Below are positions 27,501 through 35,573 of a stretch of DNA of 64,000 nucleotides, in pieces; the first letter of the stretch is position 1; each line of letters starts with the position of its first letter. Under the pieces are notes generated by a model that was given only the letters and a program-made list of their open reading frames with translations, ran no database searches and was not told where the DNA came from. Position numbers and translations under genes: made by a program. The stretch is from Candidatus Poribacteria bacterium (GTDB lineage: Bacteria; Poribacteria; WGA-4E; WGA-3G), in contig JAJEEK010000122.1 in the NCBI GenBank assembly GCA_022821065.1, forward strand, positions 1 to 64,000, written 5' to 3'.

Positions 27501-27530
27501 AATAGGCGCGCACGATAAGCGCGCTTATTT
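27501..27530 (+). terminator. terminator after ndk
   Basis: GCGCGC at 27506-27511 pairs with GCGCGC at 27519-27524 around ACGATAA. Flanking AATA/TATT extends the stem, and TTATTT follows. Confidence 0.65.
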
Positions 27531-27625
27531 GTAGGTATCCATATATTTTTATTTTTAACCATGAGACGTAGAAATGTGAGAACCTTGTTTGGAAATTCTC
27601 GCATCAACACAAGGAGGTAATACCC

Positions 27626-28402
27626 TTGAAATTGACTAATATTTGCTTGCTAATCGTTATGCTTATCGCTGCAGTGGTTTTCAGCGTTCACGCAGCTAAA
27701 GACGATTGTGAAAATATAGATGGCGACGGCGCGAAACCTATCAAAGAGGTCGGTAAAGAAGGCGACGCGACTCAAAACGACTATGACGAAGTCGTTGAAG
27801 AAGATGACCGGAAAGGTGTCACCTATCTCTCCTTTATCGGTGGTAGTTCACCGAAACCGAACGCTTGCGGACTGTCTCCTACGAACCCGGAAGCCGAATG
27901 GACCGGGTGGGGTGGACCTATAGATACAGATAACGCCACGATCGGTGAAGGTGGCGGAACCCGCAACCATATTGTCATCGGCGGTATCTATTTTGAACGT
28001 GGGATCGGTAGCCATTCTATTGCCACAGTTGTTTACGATCTAAGTGGTGATAACTATCTGAAATTTGAAGGTTACGTCGGTATGTCGGACGAAAAGGATC
28101 CGGCTGAGTGCGGACACGGTGGTAGCGGTGATTTCGTGTTTTCTGTTGACGGGAAACAGATGTTCAAATCTGAGACCCTTCAAGGCACCGATGGCGGAAA
28201 GAACGTTGATGCTGTCAAGGTGGAATTTGACATCCCTTCCGGTGCTAAAGAACTCGAAATTATCATGGGCGACGGCGGCGACGGTGCTGGTTGTGATCAT
28301 TCCGCGATCGGTGATGCCAAGCTCCTCAACGCGCAAGCACTCGCTGTTGAACCCGCCAACAAACTCCCAACAATTTGGGGACATCTCAAAGAGAGTTATT
28401 AG
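27626..28402 (+). CDS. exported NPCBM-domain protein, paralogue 1
   Basis: This 258-aa protein starts with a signal peptide (LLIVMLIAAVVFSVHAA, cut after AHA-like HAA). One NPCBM/NEW2-like carbohydrate-binding domain follows, with HIVIGGIYFERGIGSHSIAT, YLKFEGYVGMSDE and ELEIIMGDGGDGAGCDHS. Four cysteines may form disulphides. It starts with TTG, set by AAGGAGG 9 nt upstream and by the same arrangement in the paralogue at 28689. Likely a periplasmic or surface sugar-binding protein; no enzyme domain is attached. Confidence 0.8.
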   Translation: MKLTNICLLIVMLIAAVVFSVHAAKDDCENIDGDGAKPIKEVGKEGDATQNDYDEVVEEDDRKGVTYLSFIGGSSPKPNACGLSPTNPEAEWTGWGGPIDTDNATIGEGGGTRNHIVIGGIYFERGIGSHSIATVVYDLSGDNYLKFEGYVGMSDEKDPAECGHGGSGDFVFSVDGKQMFKSETLQGTDGGKNVDAVKVEFDIPSGAKELEIIMGDGGDGAGCDHSAIGDAKLLNAQALAVEPANKLPTIWGHLKESY

Positions 28403-28688
28403 AGATTGAATGAAGTAGATGTACAATCTTAAACCTGATTTGGAAATGTCTCGTTGTATGTGTGTAACGAAATATTCTCTAAATCAGGTTTTTCCTTGCA
28501 ATTCTGTGTGATTTATTTTACGATAACCGTTGTTTGGACGCTGTTTTTTATTTTTTTGTTAGTATCTTTACCAAAAGTCAAATTCACTCAATTTACTCTG
28601 GTAGAAGCGATCTCTCGTCGCGATACTGGGCGGGTTGCTGGCTACCGAAAATTGAATACTTCTGATGAAAAAATGGAGGTTCAGAACA

Positions 28689-29465
28689 TTGAAACATAAC
28701 ATCCTATTTGCTTTAAGTCTACTACTCATTGGCGGACTCGCCTTCAGCGTTCACGCTGCTAAAAGCGACTGCACAAACCTTGATGGCGACGGCGCGAAAC
28801 CTATTCAAGAGGTGTCCGCAGAAGACCCGACCGTTCAGAACGATTATGACGAAGTGGTTGAGGACGACACACGCGATGGCGTTGTCTATCTCGCCTTAAT
28901 CGGTGGAAGTCAACCCGTCCCGAATGCTTGTGGACTTATTCCGACAAACCCCGTCGCCGAATGGACAGGTTGGGGTGGTCCGCTTGATACAGACAACGTC
29001 ACAATCGGTGAAGGTGCTGGAACCCGTAACCACATCGTTATCGGTGGTATCTATTTCGAGCGCGGCCTCGGCGCGCATTCCGTCAGCACGCTTGTTTACG
29101 ATCTAACAGGCGGCGATTACGTCAAATTTGAAGGGTATGTCGGGATGTCGGACGAAAAAGATCCGGGAGACTGCGGTCACGGCGGCAGTGGTGATTTCAT
29201 TTTTTCCATTGACGGGACAGAGGTCTTCGCATCCGAGACACTTCAGGGAACCGTAGACGGCGAAAACGTTGACGCACTTAAAGTCGAATTTGAGATTCCC
29301 ACCGGTGCCCAAGAATTGACAATCGTCATGGGGAACGGCGGCGACGGTGCCGGCTGCGATCACTCCGCGATCGGTGATGCCAGACTCCTTACCCCACTGG
29401 CAACTGCTGTTGAACCCGCTAACAAACTCCCAACAATCTGGGGACATCTCAAAGAGAGTTATTAG
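28689..29465 (+). CDS. exported NPCBM-domain protein, paralogue 2
   Basis: A tandem copy of the gene at 27626, also 258 aa, with the same signal peptide end (AFSVHAAK), NPCBM core (GGIYFERGLGAHSVSTLVYD) and an identical last 14 residues (PANKLPTIWGHLKES and Y). I choose the TTG at 28689 because GGAGG lies 9 nt upstream, exactly as in paralogue 1, and the lengths then match. An ATG at 28665 is also in frame. The 3' end is followed by a strong hairpin shared with the convergent TPR gene. Confidence 0.8.
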   Translation: MKHNILFALSLLLIGGLAFSVHAAKSDCTNLDGDGAKPIQEVSAEDPTVQNDYDEVVEDDTRDGVVYLALIGGSQPVPNACGLIPTNPVAEWTGWGGPLDTDNVTIGEGAGTRNHIVIGGIYFERGLGAHSVSTLVYDLTGGDYVKFEGYVGMSDEKDPGDCGHGGSGDFIFSIDGTEVFASETLQGTVDGENVDALKVEFEIPTGAQELTIVMGNGGDGAGCDHSAIGDARLLTPLATAVEPANKLPTIWGHLKESY

Positions 29466-29477
29466 ATTATAGTCGTA

Positions 29478-29520
29478 TATTTATTGTAGTTACGGTTTCA
29501 AACCGCAACTACAATAAATA
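29478..29520. terminator. bidirectional terminator between convergent genes
   Basis: TATTTATTGTAGTT (29478-29491) is perfectly complementary to AACTACAATAAATA (29507-29520), with an inner CGGTT/AACCG stem. It separates the NPCBM gene from the oppositely oriented TPR gene, whose stop is only 5 bases further. Confidence 0.75.
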
Positions 29521-29524
29521 TAGC

Positions 29525-31315
29525 TTATTTCCGTTCACGAAGCTGCTTGAGCATTTCCGACGCATTCTTGTTATCTGGTTCTAACCGCAATACCGCTTCA
29601 AACGCACCCATCGCCGCCGAAATATTCCCAAGCACCTGATATGAGATACCCATTGCCTCATAAGCGCGGACGTGCGCTGCATCAAGTTCAATAACCGTCT
29701 CAAACTGTGTAAGTGCCGTCTCGTAATCTTCTTTTGTTAGAGAGATGAGTCCAAGTCTATAAGCTGCTTGTACGTCGGTTGTGTCATGAGCGATAACGCT
29801 CTTATAATGCGGTTCCGCTGCAGCATAACGCCGCATTTTCCAGTAGATACCAGCGATATCCCGATGCAACGCAATTTTTGTAGGTGCCAGTTCGAGTGCC
29901 TTTTGATACTGCCCTATTGCTTGTTCCAGTTGTCCGATGTCTTCATAAGCCATCGCAAGGTTCGCGTGGACATTCGCCAAAAATGTGGTATACATCGCAT
30001 CATGGCTTTCGGCTTTCGGCTTTCGGCTATCAGGAAAGAAAAGAGGCGTTTTATAACGTTGCCTCTTTGCTGACTGCTGACTGCTGATGGCTGTTGGCTG
30101 ATCGGGTTGTGTGTTTTTGATACTGTTGTGGAAAAGTTGAATCGCCTTTTGACCCGTCAGAATTGCTGCATCGGTTTGTCCGGTTTCATAGTGGGTTTGC
30201 GCGATATAGTTATAGATTTGCGCCTGTAGATAGACGATCTCGTGCGGTTCTTTTTCCTTCCGAACCTCTTCATCGCTGCGGAGTAGCATCTGTGCATGTT
30301 CGAGTGCCGCGCGTGCTTGTGCATACCTTTCGAGGTGAAGGAGTGAAACCCCGTAGTCGATCCATACATCTATATCCTTTTGTGTCGGTGAAATCAGCAC
30401 TTCAAATTCGGCAACAGCATCTACATAATTCCCTTCTGTCATATAGCGTCTACCGCGTTCCGCATGCAGCGGTGCTGTGACACCCGCCCGAAGCACATCC
30501 CACCATAGTGGATCGGATAGCTCACTGTGTCGGCTCGGTTGTCGTGCCGCTTGTGCATGCTTCTTCGCCGTTTCCTTATTGCCGAGTGTGGTCGCGATTT
30601 GCGCCATGAGTGCGTGTGCCTCGCTTTGGTTTGGATTCAGATGGAGCGCGTTCTCAAGATGTGTTCTGGCAAGTTCCGTCTGTCGTTGCGCGAATGCGAT
30701 TTCACCGAGCCAGAGTTCAGAGAAGGGGTTGTCCGGTTGGATATCTTTGGCGTTTTCTAAATGTTGTCGTGCCTCATCAAGTTTTCCCAAAATACGGAGT
30801 GCGGAGGCGAGATAGAGGTGTGCCGGTGCGTAGGTATCGTTGAAGGCGAGTGCACGGTTAAGATATTTCACAGCCGCTTCCGGTTCGCGCCGCGTCGTCA
30901 AACGTCCGAGGAAGTAGAGCCATCGGAATTCATCAGGCGCGAGGGTATTCGCGCGACGATAACACGCTATCGCCGGGACCTCCCAACGGTGGATGAGGTA
31001 GACATGTCCCAATTGTCCCCAGACCTCGGCATCATCAGGGGAATTCCGAACGGCTTTTTGTGCTGTTTCAACCGCCTTCAAGAGTCGTTGCTCCTCAACC
31101 AAGCCAAGATCAGCAGGCTGCGGAATATTGACCTCACCTTGACTTTTGGCAGATATAAAACCGTTGATTAGCAGTAGAAGAAGTAGGAGCGATCTAACTT
31201 GCTTTTGCTTCGCGTAAAAACGTAGCACGAAATGAAATGGAGTGCGGAGATAAAAGAGGAACGATGAATGTACAACGACCTCAACCTTTCGCAAGGTAAA
31301 TTTAAAAACTTTCAA
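29525..31315 (-). CDS. membrane-anchored TPR protein with an in-frame repeat insertion
   Basis: The 596-aa protein has one N-terminal membrane segment (SLLLLLLLINGFISA, about 42-57). TPR units follow through the rest (AEVWGQLGHVYLIHRWEVPA, PAHLYLASALRILGKLDEA, VRAYEAMGISYQVLGNISAA). It starts with TTG, overlapping the upstream FG-GAP stop (TTGA), with AAGGAG 7 nt before it. It is therefore co-expressed with the FG-GAP/ASPIC protein and probably works with it at the envelope. A dispersed hairpin repeat (30002-30103) is translated in frame as AISSQQSAKRQRYKTPLFFP and so on, interrupting the TPR array near residues 405-438. Confidence 0.85.
   Translation of the reverse strand: MKVFKFTLRKVEVVVHSSFLFYLRTPFHFVLRFYAKQKQVRSLLLLLLLINGFISAKSQGEVNIPQPADLGLVEEQRLLKAVETAQKAVRNSPDDAEVWGQLGHVYLIHRWEVPAIACYRRANTLAPDEFRWLYFLGRLTTRREPEAAVKYLNRALAFNDTYAPAHLYLASALRILGKLDEARQHLENAKDIQPDNPFSELWLGEIAFAQRQTELARTHLENALHLNPNQSEAHALMAQIATTLGNKETAKKHAQAARQPSRHSELSDPLWWDVLRAGVTAPLHAERGRRYMTEGNYVDAVAEFEVLISPTQKDIDVWIDYGVSLLHLERYAQARAALEHAQMLLRSDEEVRKEKEPHEIVYLQAQIYNYIAQTHYETGQTDAAILTGQKAIQLFHNSIKNTQPDQPTAISSQQSAKRQRYKTPLFFPDSRKPKAESHDAMYTTFLANVHANLAMAYEDIGQLEQAIGQYQKALELAPTKIALHRDIAGIYWKMRRYAAAEPHYKSVIAHDTTDVQAAYRLGLISLTKEDYETALTQFETVIELDAAHVRAYEAMGISYQVLGNISAAMGAFEAVLRLEPDNKNASEMLKQLRERK
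30002..30103. repeat. heptamer-type hairpin repeat inside the TPR coding sequence
   Basis: GGCTTTC units on one side and GACTGCT units on the other surround AAGAGGC (30041-30047) and its complement GCCTCTT (30061-30067). The insert is in frame on the minus strand and contains no stop. Confidence 0.85.
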
Positions 31316-33054
31316 AACGGCACTCCTTCGCCCTGAAACACCGTTATACGACGGTTGGCGATTGTACCCGGAAATTTTTCACGGGTTCCGTCTTGCCATT
31401 GCACCTTGATTATCTTGATGTCACGAGTTGTTCCTAACCCGAAATGTACAGTCGGGGCGCTACTACTGAGATAACTTGTTCCGGGCAGCACGTAGCCTGT
31501 CAATGTACGTGATTCTGTTCGGAGGGTTACTTCTGCTCCGTACGCGTCTCGGTTCTCGGTGATTGCTCTCACGAAAAGCCAATGATGTTCTGGGGGTGGT
31601 GCATCGTTTCGGAAAATACGAAGTTGGTTATCGTGGTTGCTGACGACCATATCGACATCGCCGTCCTTGTCAATATCGCCGAAAGCCATTCCACGGCTCA
31701 CTTCAACGGGGCTTGTGAAGTCGGGTGCCCGTGTACTTACATCTGTGAAAATGGCTTTCGGCTTTCGGCTTTCGGCTTTCAGCAAAGAGGTTTCTGGTGA
31801 AGTTATGCTCTCTGGCTGACTGCTGACTGCTGACTGCTGATGGCTATTTTGAAAGAGGAGGTTCGGTTCGGCGTAAAAGTTCCAAAATTCGCCGATATCT
31901 GCACCCTCCAAAATATCGTCACGCTTCACACGTCCATTGACCACTGCGATGTCGAGATCGGCATCGTTATCGAAATCGAGAAAACCGCATCCGAAACCCG
32001 TAAAAGGTAGATCGATTCCAGCGAAGCCTGCGATTTCAGTCATATCAACGAACCCAGAATCGTTAGAAGCGATATAGAGCGTGTTCGTTTCACTAAACAG
32101 ATGCGTTAAAAATAGGTCTGGCTGTGTGTCGTTGTTGACATCACCGACAGCGATCCCCATACTCGCTTCAGGTTGCCCGTAGGTGTTAAACGCAAGTCCG
32201 CGCAATATCGCTTCTTCGACGAAAGTACCGTCAGTTTGATTGACCCAGAGATGGTTCGGCTCACCATCGTTAGAGACATAAAAATCCGCCCAACCATCAC
32301 CCGTTAGATCGAGACACACCACACCGAGGCCTCTACCGGGCATTGCGGCGATGCCTGTCTGTTGCGTTACATCCGTGAAAGTGCCGTCGCCTCTGTTTTG
32401 AAAGAGTCTATCCGCCGTCGGTTCAAAAACACTCGGATGACAGTAATCCGGCGCGCTGTGTTTGCCACGACAGATCGCCTCCGGATCGAATTGAACGTAA
32501 TTCGCCACATAGAGGTCAAGGTCGCCATCCCTATCATAATCGCCAAAAGTTGCGGATGTTCCCCAACTGTCGTTTGAGACCCCTATATCCTCTAAAACGA
32601 ACGTTCCATCGCTGTTATTTCGGTAGAACGCGTCGGGACCGTGGTTCGTCACATAGACATCTACATCGCCATCGTTATCAACGTCACCGACTGCGACCCC
32701 TTGTCCGTATCCAGTGTGTCCGATACCAGATACTTCTGTCACATCAATAAACGTTCCATCGGGTTGTTGCTGAAAAAGCCGATTCGGTGCGGGTCCATTC
32801 CGCTTTCCGGGTGATGGATACCGGATGTGCAGAATATCTAAGTCGCCATCCTTATCGTAATCCAATAGTGCAACCCCAGTTCCCATGATTTCCGGTAGTG
32901 CGTGTGTACCGGGTGGCCAAGATGTTTTTATCTCTGAAAAACCGAGTGCTGTTGTCACTTCCGAAAATAGCGGTTCATTTGCTTCGGTGTGTACTGTCCA
33001 CAAGAAAATCACAACAACAGTGAGTAGTTTAGTAAAGAGATCGTTCCTTGACAT
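31312..33054 (-). CDS. exported FG-GAP/VCBS repeat protein with ASPIC/UnbV C-terminal domain
   Basis: The 580-aa protein has an N-terminal signal peptide (FTKLLTVVVIFLWTVHTEA). FG-GAP/VCBS blades follow with Ca-binding DxDxDGD motifs (DYDKDGDLDILH, DVDNDGDVDVYV, DYDRDGDLDLYV). The C-terminal ASPIC/UnbV domain reads GYVLPGTSYLSSSAPTVHFG. The fold is an integrin-like beta-propeller, outside the cytoplasm. It lies between an ATP-grasp gene (14 bp upstream) and the TPR gene (overlapping). A dispersed repeat at 31751-31847 is translated in frame near residues 403-434 (HQQSAVSSQPES), between two propeller blades. Confidence 0.88.
   Translation of the reverse strand: MSRNDLFTKLLTVVVIFLWTVHTEANEPLFSEVTTALGFSEIKTSWPPGTHALPEIMGTGVALLDYDKDGDLDILHIRYPSPGKRNGPAPNRLFQQQPDGTFIDVTEVSGIGHTGYGQGVAVGDVDNDGDVDVYVTNHGPDAFYRNNSDGTFVLEDIGVSNDSWGTSATFGDYDRDGDLDLYVANYVQFDPEAICRGKHSAPDYCHPSVFEPTADRLFQNRGDGTFTDVTQQTGIAAMPGRGLGVVCLDLTGDGWADFYVSNDGEPNHLWVNQTDGTFVEEAILRGLAFNTYGQPEASMGIAVGDVNNDTQPDLFLTHLFSETNTLYIASNDSGFVDMTEIAGFAGIDLPFTGFGCGFLDFDNDADLDIAVVNGRVKRDDILEGADIGEFWNFYAEPNLLFQNSHQQSAVSSQPESITSPETSLLKAESRKPKAIFTDVSTRAPDFTSPVEVSRGMAFGDIDKDGDVDMVVSNHDNQLRIFRNDAPPPEHHWLFVRAITENRDAYGAEVTLRTESRTLTGYVLPGTSYLSSSAPTVHFGLGTTRDIKIIKVQWQDGTREKFPGTIANRRITVFQGEGVPF
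31751..31847. repeat. heptamer-type hairpin repeat inside the FG-GAP coding sequence
   Basis: Three CTTTCGG units lead into TCAGCAAAGAGG, then GACTGCT units and a GATGGCTATT end. It is the same family as 30002-30103 and 43776-43864. It keeps the reading frame on the minus strand. Confidence 0.85.
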
Positions 33055-33068
33055 CTACCAATCGCCCC

Positions 33069-34427
33069 CTACGGCAAGATAACAAATTCCAGTCGTCGAT
33101 GTGCCTCACGCAATGCTGCCTCCACTGTTTCCGGTGTTTCGGCACGTGCGAAGATGAAACCGAGATAGCGCGCACCCTCTGGTAACGGAACAACTTCACC
33201 ACCGATCGGAATCGTGATGTTCACCTCAACGATCCCATCGACCTGATGTGCCGCTGTCTTACCGCGTACCTCCCCTAAAATACCGGCTTTCGGCACTGGA
33301 ATCATCATTACACCCGCCGCTCGTTGCTCACGTTGGAACGTCTCCACCGGCTCCCCAATAGCGTGTCGGATCACGAGTTCCTCCAGCGATATACCCGTTC
33401 CGAATCGTAAAGTTCTGGCACAGAGTCCGCCGATTGTCCGCGCAGCGATCTCGATAAGATGGGCACCCGTGTCGTTGTAGCGTAATTCAGCGTGGACGGG
33501 ACCGTGTTGTAGTCCTAAAGCATCGGCAGCTTCTGCAGTCGCGCGATGTAATGCCGCTTGAATATCTGTAGACAGGCGAGAAGGCGTAACATAGAGCGTC
33601 TCCTCAAAAAAAGGTCCCTCAAGCGGATCGGGTTTATCGAAGACCGTCAGTGTCTTAAGTTCACCATCTAACAAGATGCCTTCCAGTGCCACCTCTACCC
33701 CCGGAATGTAGTCCTCAACGAGCAAATATTGCGCCGGATGTGTCGAGGAATCGGGGTTACGAACCCCTCCCACGTTGGTGGTTTCATTCAAAGTGTGTAG
33801 GAGTTTCGTTGTCCGTTGGAAAGCATCAATAAATTCAGTCGGTGTATCCGCACGGATAACCCCGCGGCTTGCGGAGAGAGACAACGGCTTGATAACACAA
33901 GGAAAACCGACCTGTGTTTCTGGGCAGTCGGGATTGGCGGATTTCGTCTGTGGATAGACTAAATCCATTCCTTGTCCTACGTTCCCAACCCCTACAATTT
34001 CAGTGGGGTCATCGTAGATAGAGAAACGTTGATAAGCAGGCACCGATACACTGTTCTGTGCCAATGTCTGTCTCAAAAGATATTTATCGCGTGTCGCTTT
34101 TGCTGAAGCGACAGGATTGTGTGGGAGTCCTAATGCCTCTGATGCAGTTGTGGCGAGCAGCGTTGTATCGTCATCAACACCGACAATGGCTGTGAGCGGA
34201 TATGTATGGTTAAATTCAAGAATGGCTTCCGTCGCGACGGGTGGCGCACTGAAGTCAAGCACAAGTGTGTGCCGCGGTGAGAGGTCAGCCGTTGTCGCCG
34301 CCGCCTCGGATGCGACGACAACTTCAACATCGAGTTTCAGAGCGGCTTCGAGGAAGTCGGTCGCACGGTACGTGCGTGTCGGAAGGAGCAGGAGAATACG
34401 TGGCTTTTCTGACGTTTGCTGGTGCAT
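33069..34427 (-). CDS. ATP-grasp family carboxylate-amine ligase-like protein
   Basis: A 452-aa cytoplasmic protein. The N-terminal pre-ATP-grasp part (PRILLLLPTRTYRATDFLEA) is followed by VGVDDDTTLLATTASEALGL, the KATRDKYLLRQ segment, and the ATP-binding lysine region FPCVIKPLSLSASRGV. The metal-binding glutamate region is HLIEIAARTIGGL. The pattern is close to BacD-type amino-acid ligases and PurK/CPSase-like enzymes, but the substrates are unknown. AGGAGG 8 nt before the ATG fixes the start. A Gly/Asn/Val-rich stretch near residues 145-160 looks inserted. It precedes the FG-GAP gene by 14 bp and is likely co-transcribed. Confidence 0.8.
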   Translation of the reverse strand: MHQQTSEKPRILLLLPTRTYRATDFLEAALKLDVEVVVASEAAATTADLSPRHTLVLDFSAPPVATEAILEFNHTYPLTAIVGVDDDTTLLATTASEALGLPHNPVASAKATRDKYLLRQTLAQNSVSVPAYQRFSIYDDPTEIVGVGNVGQGMDLVYPQTKSANPDCPETQVGFPCVIKPLSLSASRGVIRADTPTEFIDAFQRTTKLLHTLNETTNVGGVRNPDSSTHPAQYLLVEDYIPGVEVALEGILLDGELKTLTVFDKPDPLEGPFFEETLYVTPSRLSTDIQAALHRATAEAADALGLQHGPVHAELRYNDTGAHLIEIAARTIGGLCARTLRFGTGISLEELVIRHAIGEPVETFQREQRAAGVMMIPVPKAGILGEVRGKTAAHQVDGIVEVNITIPIGGEVVPLPEGARYLGFIFARAETPETVEAALREAHRRLEFVILP

Positions 34428-34457
34428 TCGGGTACCTCCTGCCTTATTGTAATAGGA

Positions 34458-34479
34458 CGGCGCGCTTGTCAGCGCGCCG
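34458..34479. terminator. perfect GC hairpin between the aldolase-like and ATP-grasp genes
   Basis: CGGCGCGCT (34458-34466) pairs with AGCGCGCCG (34471-34479) around TGTC. It may end the aldolase-like transcript, although no clear T-run follows on the minus strand. Confidence 0.5.
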
Positions 34480-34493
34480 ACAAAGGGTTATTA

Positions 34494-35453
34494 CTAATTC
34501 GGACGCGAACCCCGCAGTATCTTCTGATACGAGGCGTGTGCGTTCTGCGCGTCTTCCTCACCGTCAAGGACACGACGCAGACATTGCACAAAACCGATCG
34601 GGTCATCTTCGCCGAAAATAGTCCGTCCGAACAAGATCGCGCGTCCCCCGTTACTGACAACATTGTGTGCCAAAGCGAATGTACTACGCGCATTCTGGCG
34701 AGCCCCCCCCAACGCGCCAATGACCAACGTCGTATCGAATTGACACAACTCATTCCAGACATCGGCAGTTGTATAGGCAGTCTTGATAAAACGTGGACGT
34801 TGGTGTTTTCGGAGGTAACTCATTGTCCGGACAATAGAATCAGCGACGTACATACCGCGCTTCTCATCGTCCATCCCAGGGAGTTTAACGTTCGGTAAAA
34901 AGACCTCTAAAAGATGATCAAATCCTTCAATCTCGCCGACAACATGCGCGAATTGCACGTACGATTGCAACATCCGCTCATCGGCGATCGGGTCGTTGTT
35001 GAGTGTGATGGAATACAACCCAAGGTTAACCCTGCATTCCAGCGCAGGACCGATGAGTGCCTCACAATAACGTTGCATGTCTTCAGGGAATACCGTCTGA
35101 AACGGCATTGACGGCCGTGAGGTATAGACCCCGAACCGCGGGTTCCAGATAGCGGTTTCCGAGTTCATCCGGACGATCGGTGTGATTGGTGTCTCCTCAA
35201 ATAGGTTTTCCTCAAGTGCCAGTGTTTCTGCATCGGCGGGTGTCATCAGGAGTCCATCGAGCTGCCCATCGGAGACGAGATCGCGCTGAAGCTGCAAAAA
35301 CTCTGCATGTGTACGGTAGTGTGGTTTTGGATGCTGCACCTGTCCGAGTCCTTTAATGCCAGCGGAGGCGAGTGGGTCCGCCGCAAAAACCAAGATCGGA
35401 CGTTGAGCAAGTAAGTCTGTATCGTCAAGCTTTTCAAATATCCGGTTACCCAT
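34494..35453 (-). CDS. class I aldolase-like protein (DeoC/FbaB/LacD superfamily)
   Basis: This 319-aa soluble protein shows TIM-barrel features. RFIKTAYTTADVW holds the probable Schiff-base lysine, and a phosphate-binding end reads GALGGARQNARSTFALAHNV then GGRAILFGRTIFG. This resembles FbaB/LacD/DhnA-type class I aldolases. The exact sugar phosphate cannot be told. It lies between priA and the ATP-grasp gene on the same strand, separated from priA by a hairpin repeat. Confidence 0.65.
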   Translation of the reverse strand: MGNRIFEKLDDTDLLAQRPILVFAADPLASAGIKGLGQVQHPKPHYRTHAEFLQLQRDLVSDGQLDGLLMTPADAETLALEENLFEETPITPIVRMNSETAIWNPRFGVYTSRPSMPFQTVFPEDMQRYCEALIGPALECRVNLGLYSITLNNDPIADERMLQSYVQFAHVVGEIEGFDHLLEVFLPNVKLPGMDDEKRGMYVADSIVRTMSYLRKHQRPRFIKTAYTTADVWNELCQFDTTLVIGALGGARQNARSTFALAHNVVSNGGRAILFGRTIFGEDDPIGFVQCLRRVLDGEEDAQNAHASYQKILRGSRPN

Positions 35454-35474
35454 GTATTGTTAATTCCTTGTAAT

Positions 35475-35570
35475 CAGTTACCAGTTACCAGTTACCAGTT
35501 ACCAGAAAAGAGATGTTGTGTTATCCGAATGCCTCTTAACTGGCCACTGGTTACTGGCCACTGGTAACTA
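35475..35570. repeat. heptamer-type hairpin repeat, TTACCAG family
   Basis: Four consecutive TTACCAG units (about 35478-35505) form one arm. CTGGCCACTGGTTACTGG units form the other and pair with it with few mismatches. The inside is AAAAGAG...GCCTCTTAA. It fills the gap between priA and the aldolase-like gene. Confidence 0.9.
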
Positions 35571-35573
35571 TTT

